Below, piece by piece: positions 13,780 through 13,867 of a DNA stretch of 13,867 bases (the stretch's first letter is position 1; the number at the start of each line of letters is the position of its first letter). The DNA lies in contig PJAB01001530.1 of the NCBI GenBank assembly GCA_002887195.1, positions 1 through 13,867 of the forward strand, given 5' to 3'. The notes beneath the pieces were generated by a model. It was not told where the DNA came from. It searched no databases and worked only from the letters and a program-made list of their open reading frames with translations. The translations under genes and the position numbers were made by a program. The DNA comes from Chrysochromulina parva (Eukaryota; Haptophyta; Prymnesiales; Chrysochromulinaceae).

Positions 13780-13867
13780 ATGGTTCACGTTTGCCCGAGC
13801 TGCAAGTCGGAGGAGTTCGTGCGCACCGACGATGGCGCGCTGACCTGCGTCGAGTGCGGCACACAGC
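13780..13867 (+). CDS. Zinc-ribbon transcription factor, N-terminal fragment (TFIIB/TAF1B/BRF-like)
   Basis: Only 29 codons are present before the window ends. They encode a zinc ribbon: CPSC at residues 5-8, a short DDGALT strand, and CVECGTQ, giving C5, C8, C23 and C26. A ribbon at the very N-terminus is typical of TFIIB-related factors. The CGTQ ending recalls TAF1B/Rrn7, the Pol I factor, whereas TFIIB and BRF usually have CG-x-V. This is a guess from one motif, so I give no symbol. The start could be the in-frame ATG at 13708, which would add an Arg-rich leader. It is head-to-head with NSE2. Confidence 0.6.
   Translation, partial: MVHVCPSCKSEEFVRTDDGALTCVECGTQ

Overview
This is a GC-rich, gene-dense stretch of eukaryotic nuclear DNA with very few introns. 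It carries seven complete or nearly complete protein genes and the first codons of an eighth. None of the genes is bacterial, viral or mobile. The content points to a flagellated alga or another plastid-bearing flagellate. The evidence is a plant-type cystathionine beta-lyase, a CPBP (CAAX-type) membrane protease of the plant and algal kind, and a long coiled-coil protein resembling the ciliary transition-zone protein CEP162. The rest are pan-eukaryotic nuclear proteins. Haptophytes (Pavlova-like) and prasinophyte greens are both compatible; the sequence alone does not decide, and I recognise no species-specific marker.

Layout, left to right. Bases 1-150 hold a helically phased decamer repeat (GATACATCAG-like) with two perfect palindromes and a poly-C-tailed direct repeat. 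Bases 151-513 are quiet. At 514-1761 (-) is cystathionine beta-lyase, divergent across 127 bp from the CPBP protease at 1889-3763 (+), which has an unusual proline-rich N-terminal half. Bases 3764-4401 hold no confident gene but contain a perfect hairpin, a TATATA box and TTACGTAA-like motifs. At 4402-4932 (-) is a small protein with two NZF/RanBP2 zinc fingers and a probable 3' intron donor, divergent across 269 bp from RNA polymerase III subunit RPC9 at 5202-5669 (+). Only 46 bp later comes ORC3 at 5716-8460 (+). After a 423-bp gap that may contain a small first exon comes the CEP162-like gene at 8884-12237 (+). A 675-bp convergent gap precedes the SUMO ligase NSE2/MMS21 at 12913-13614 (-). 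The window ends in the zinc ribbon of a TFIIB/TAF1B-like transcription factor starting at 13780 (+).

The genes do not form a pathway. Nuclear DNA functions are over-represented in the right two thirds: ORC3 in replication licensing, NSE2 in SMC5/6 repair, and RPC9 plus the zinc-ribbon protein in Pol III and probably Pol I transcription. This may be chance. Three of the gene pairs are head-to-head with short shared upstream regions, so bidirectional promoters are likely the main regulatory architecture. I did not find a convincing undescribed multi-gene system. The most unusual items are the phased repeat at the left edge, the extensin-like CPBP protease, and the algal CEP162 with its RGG-type linker and candidate hidden first exon.
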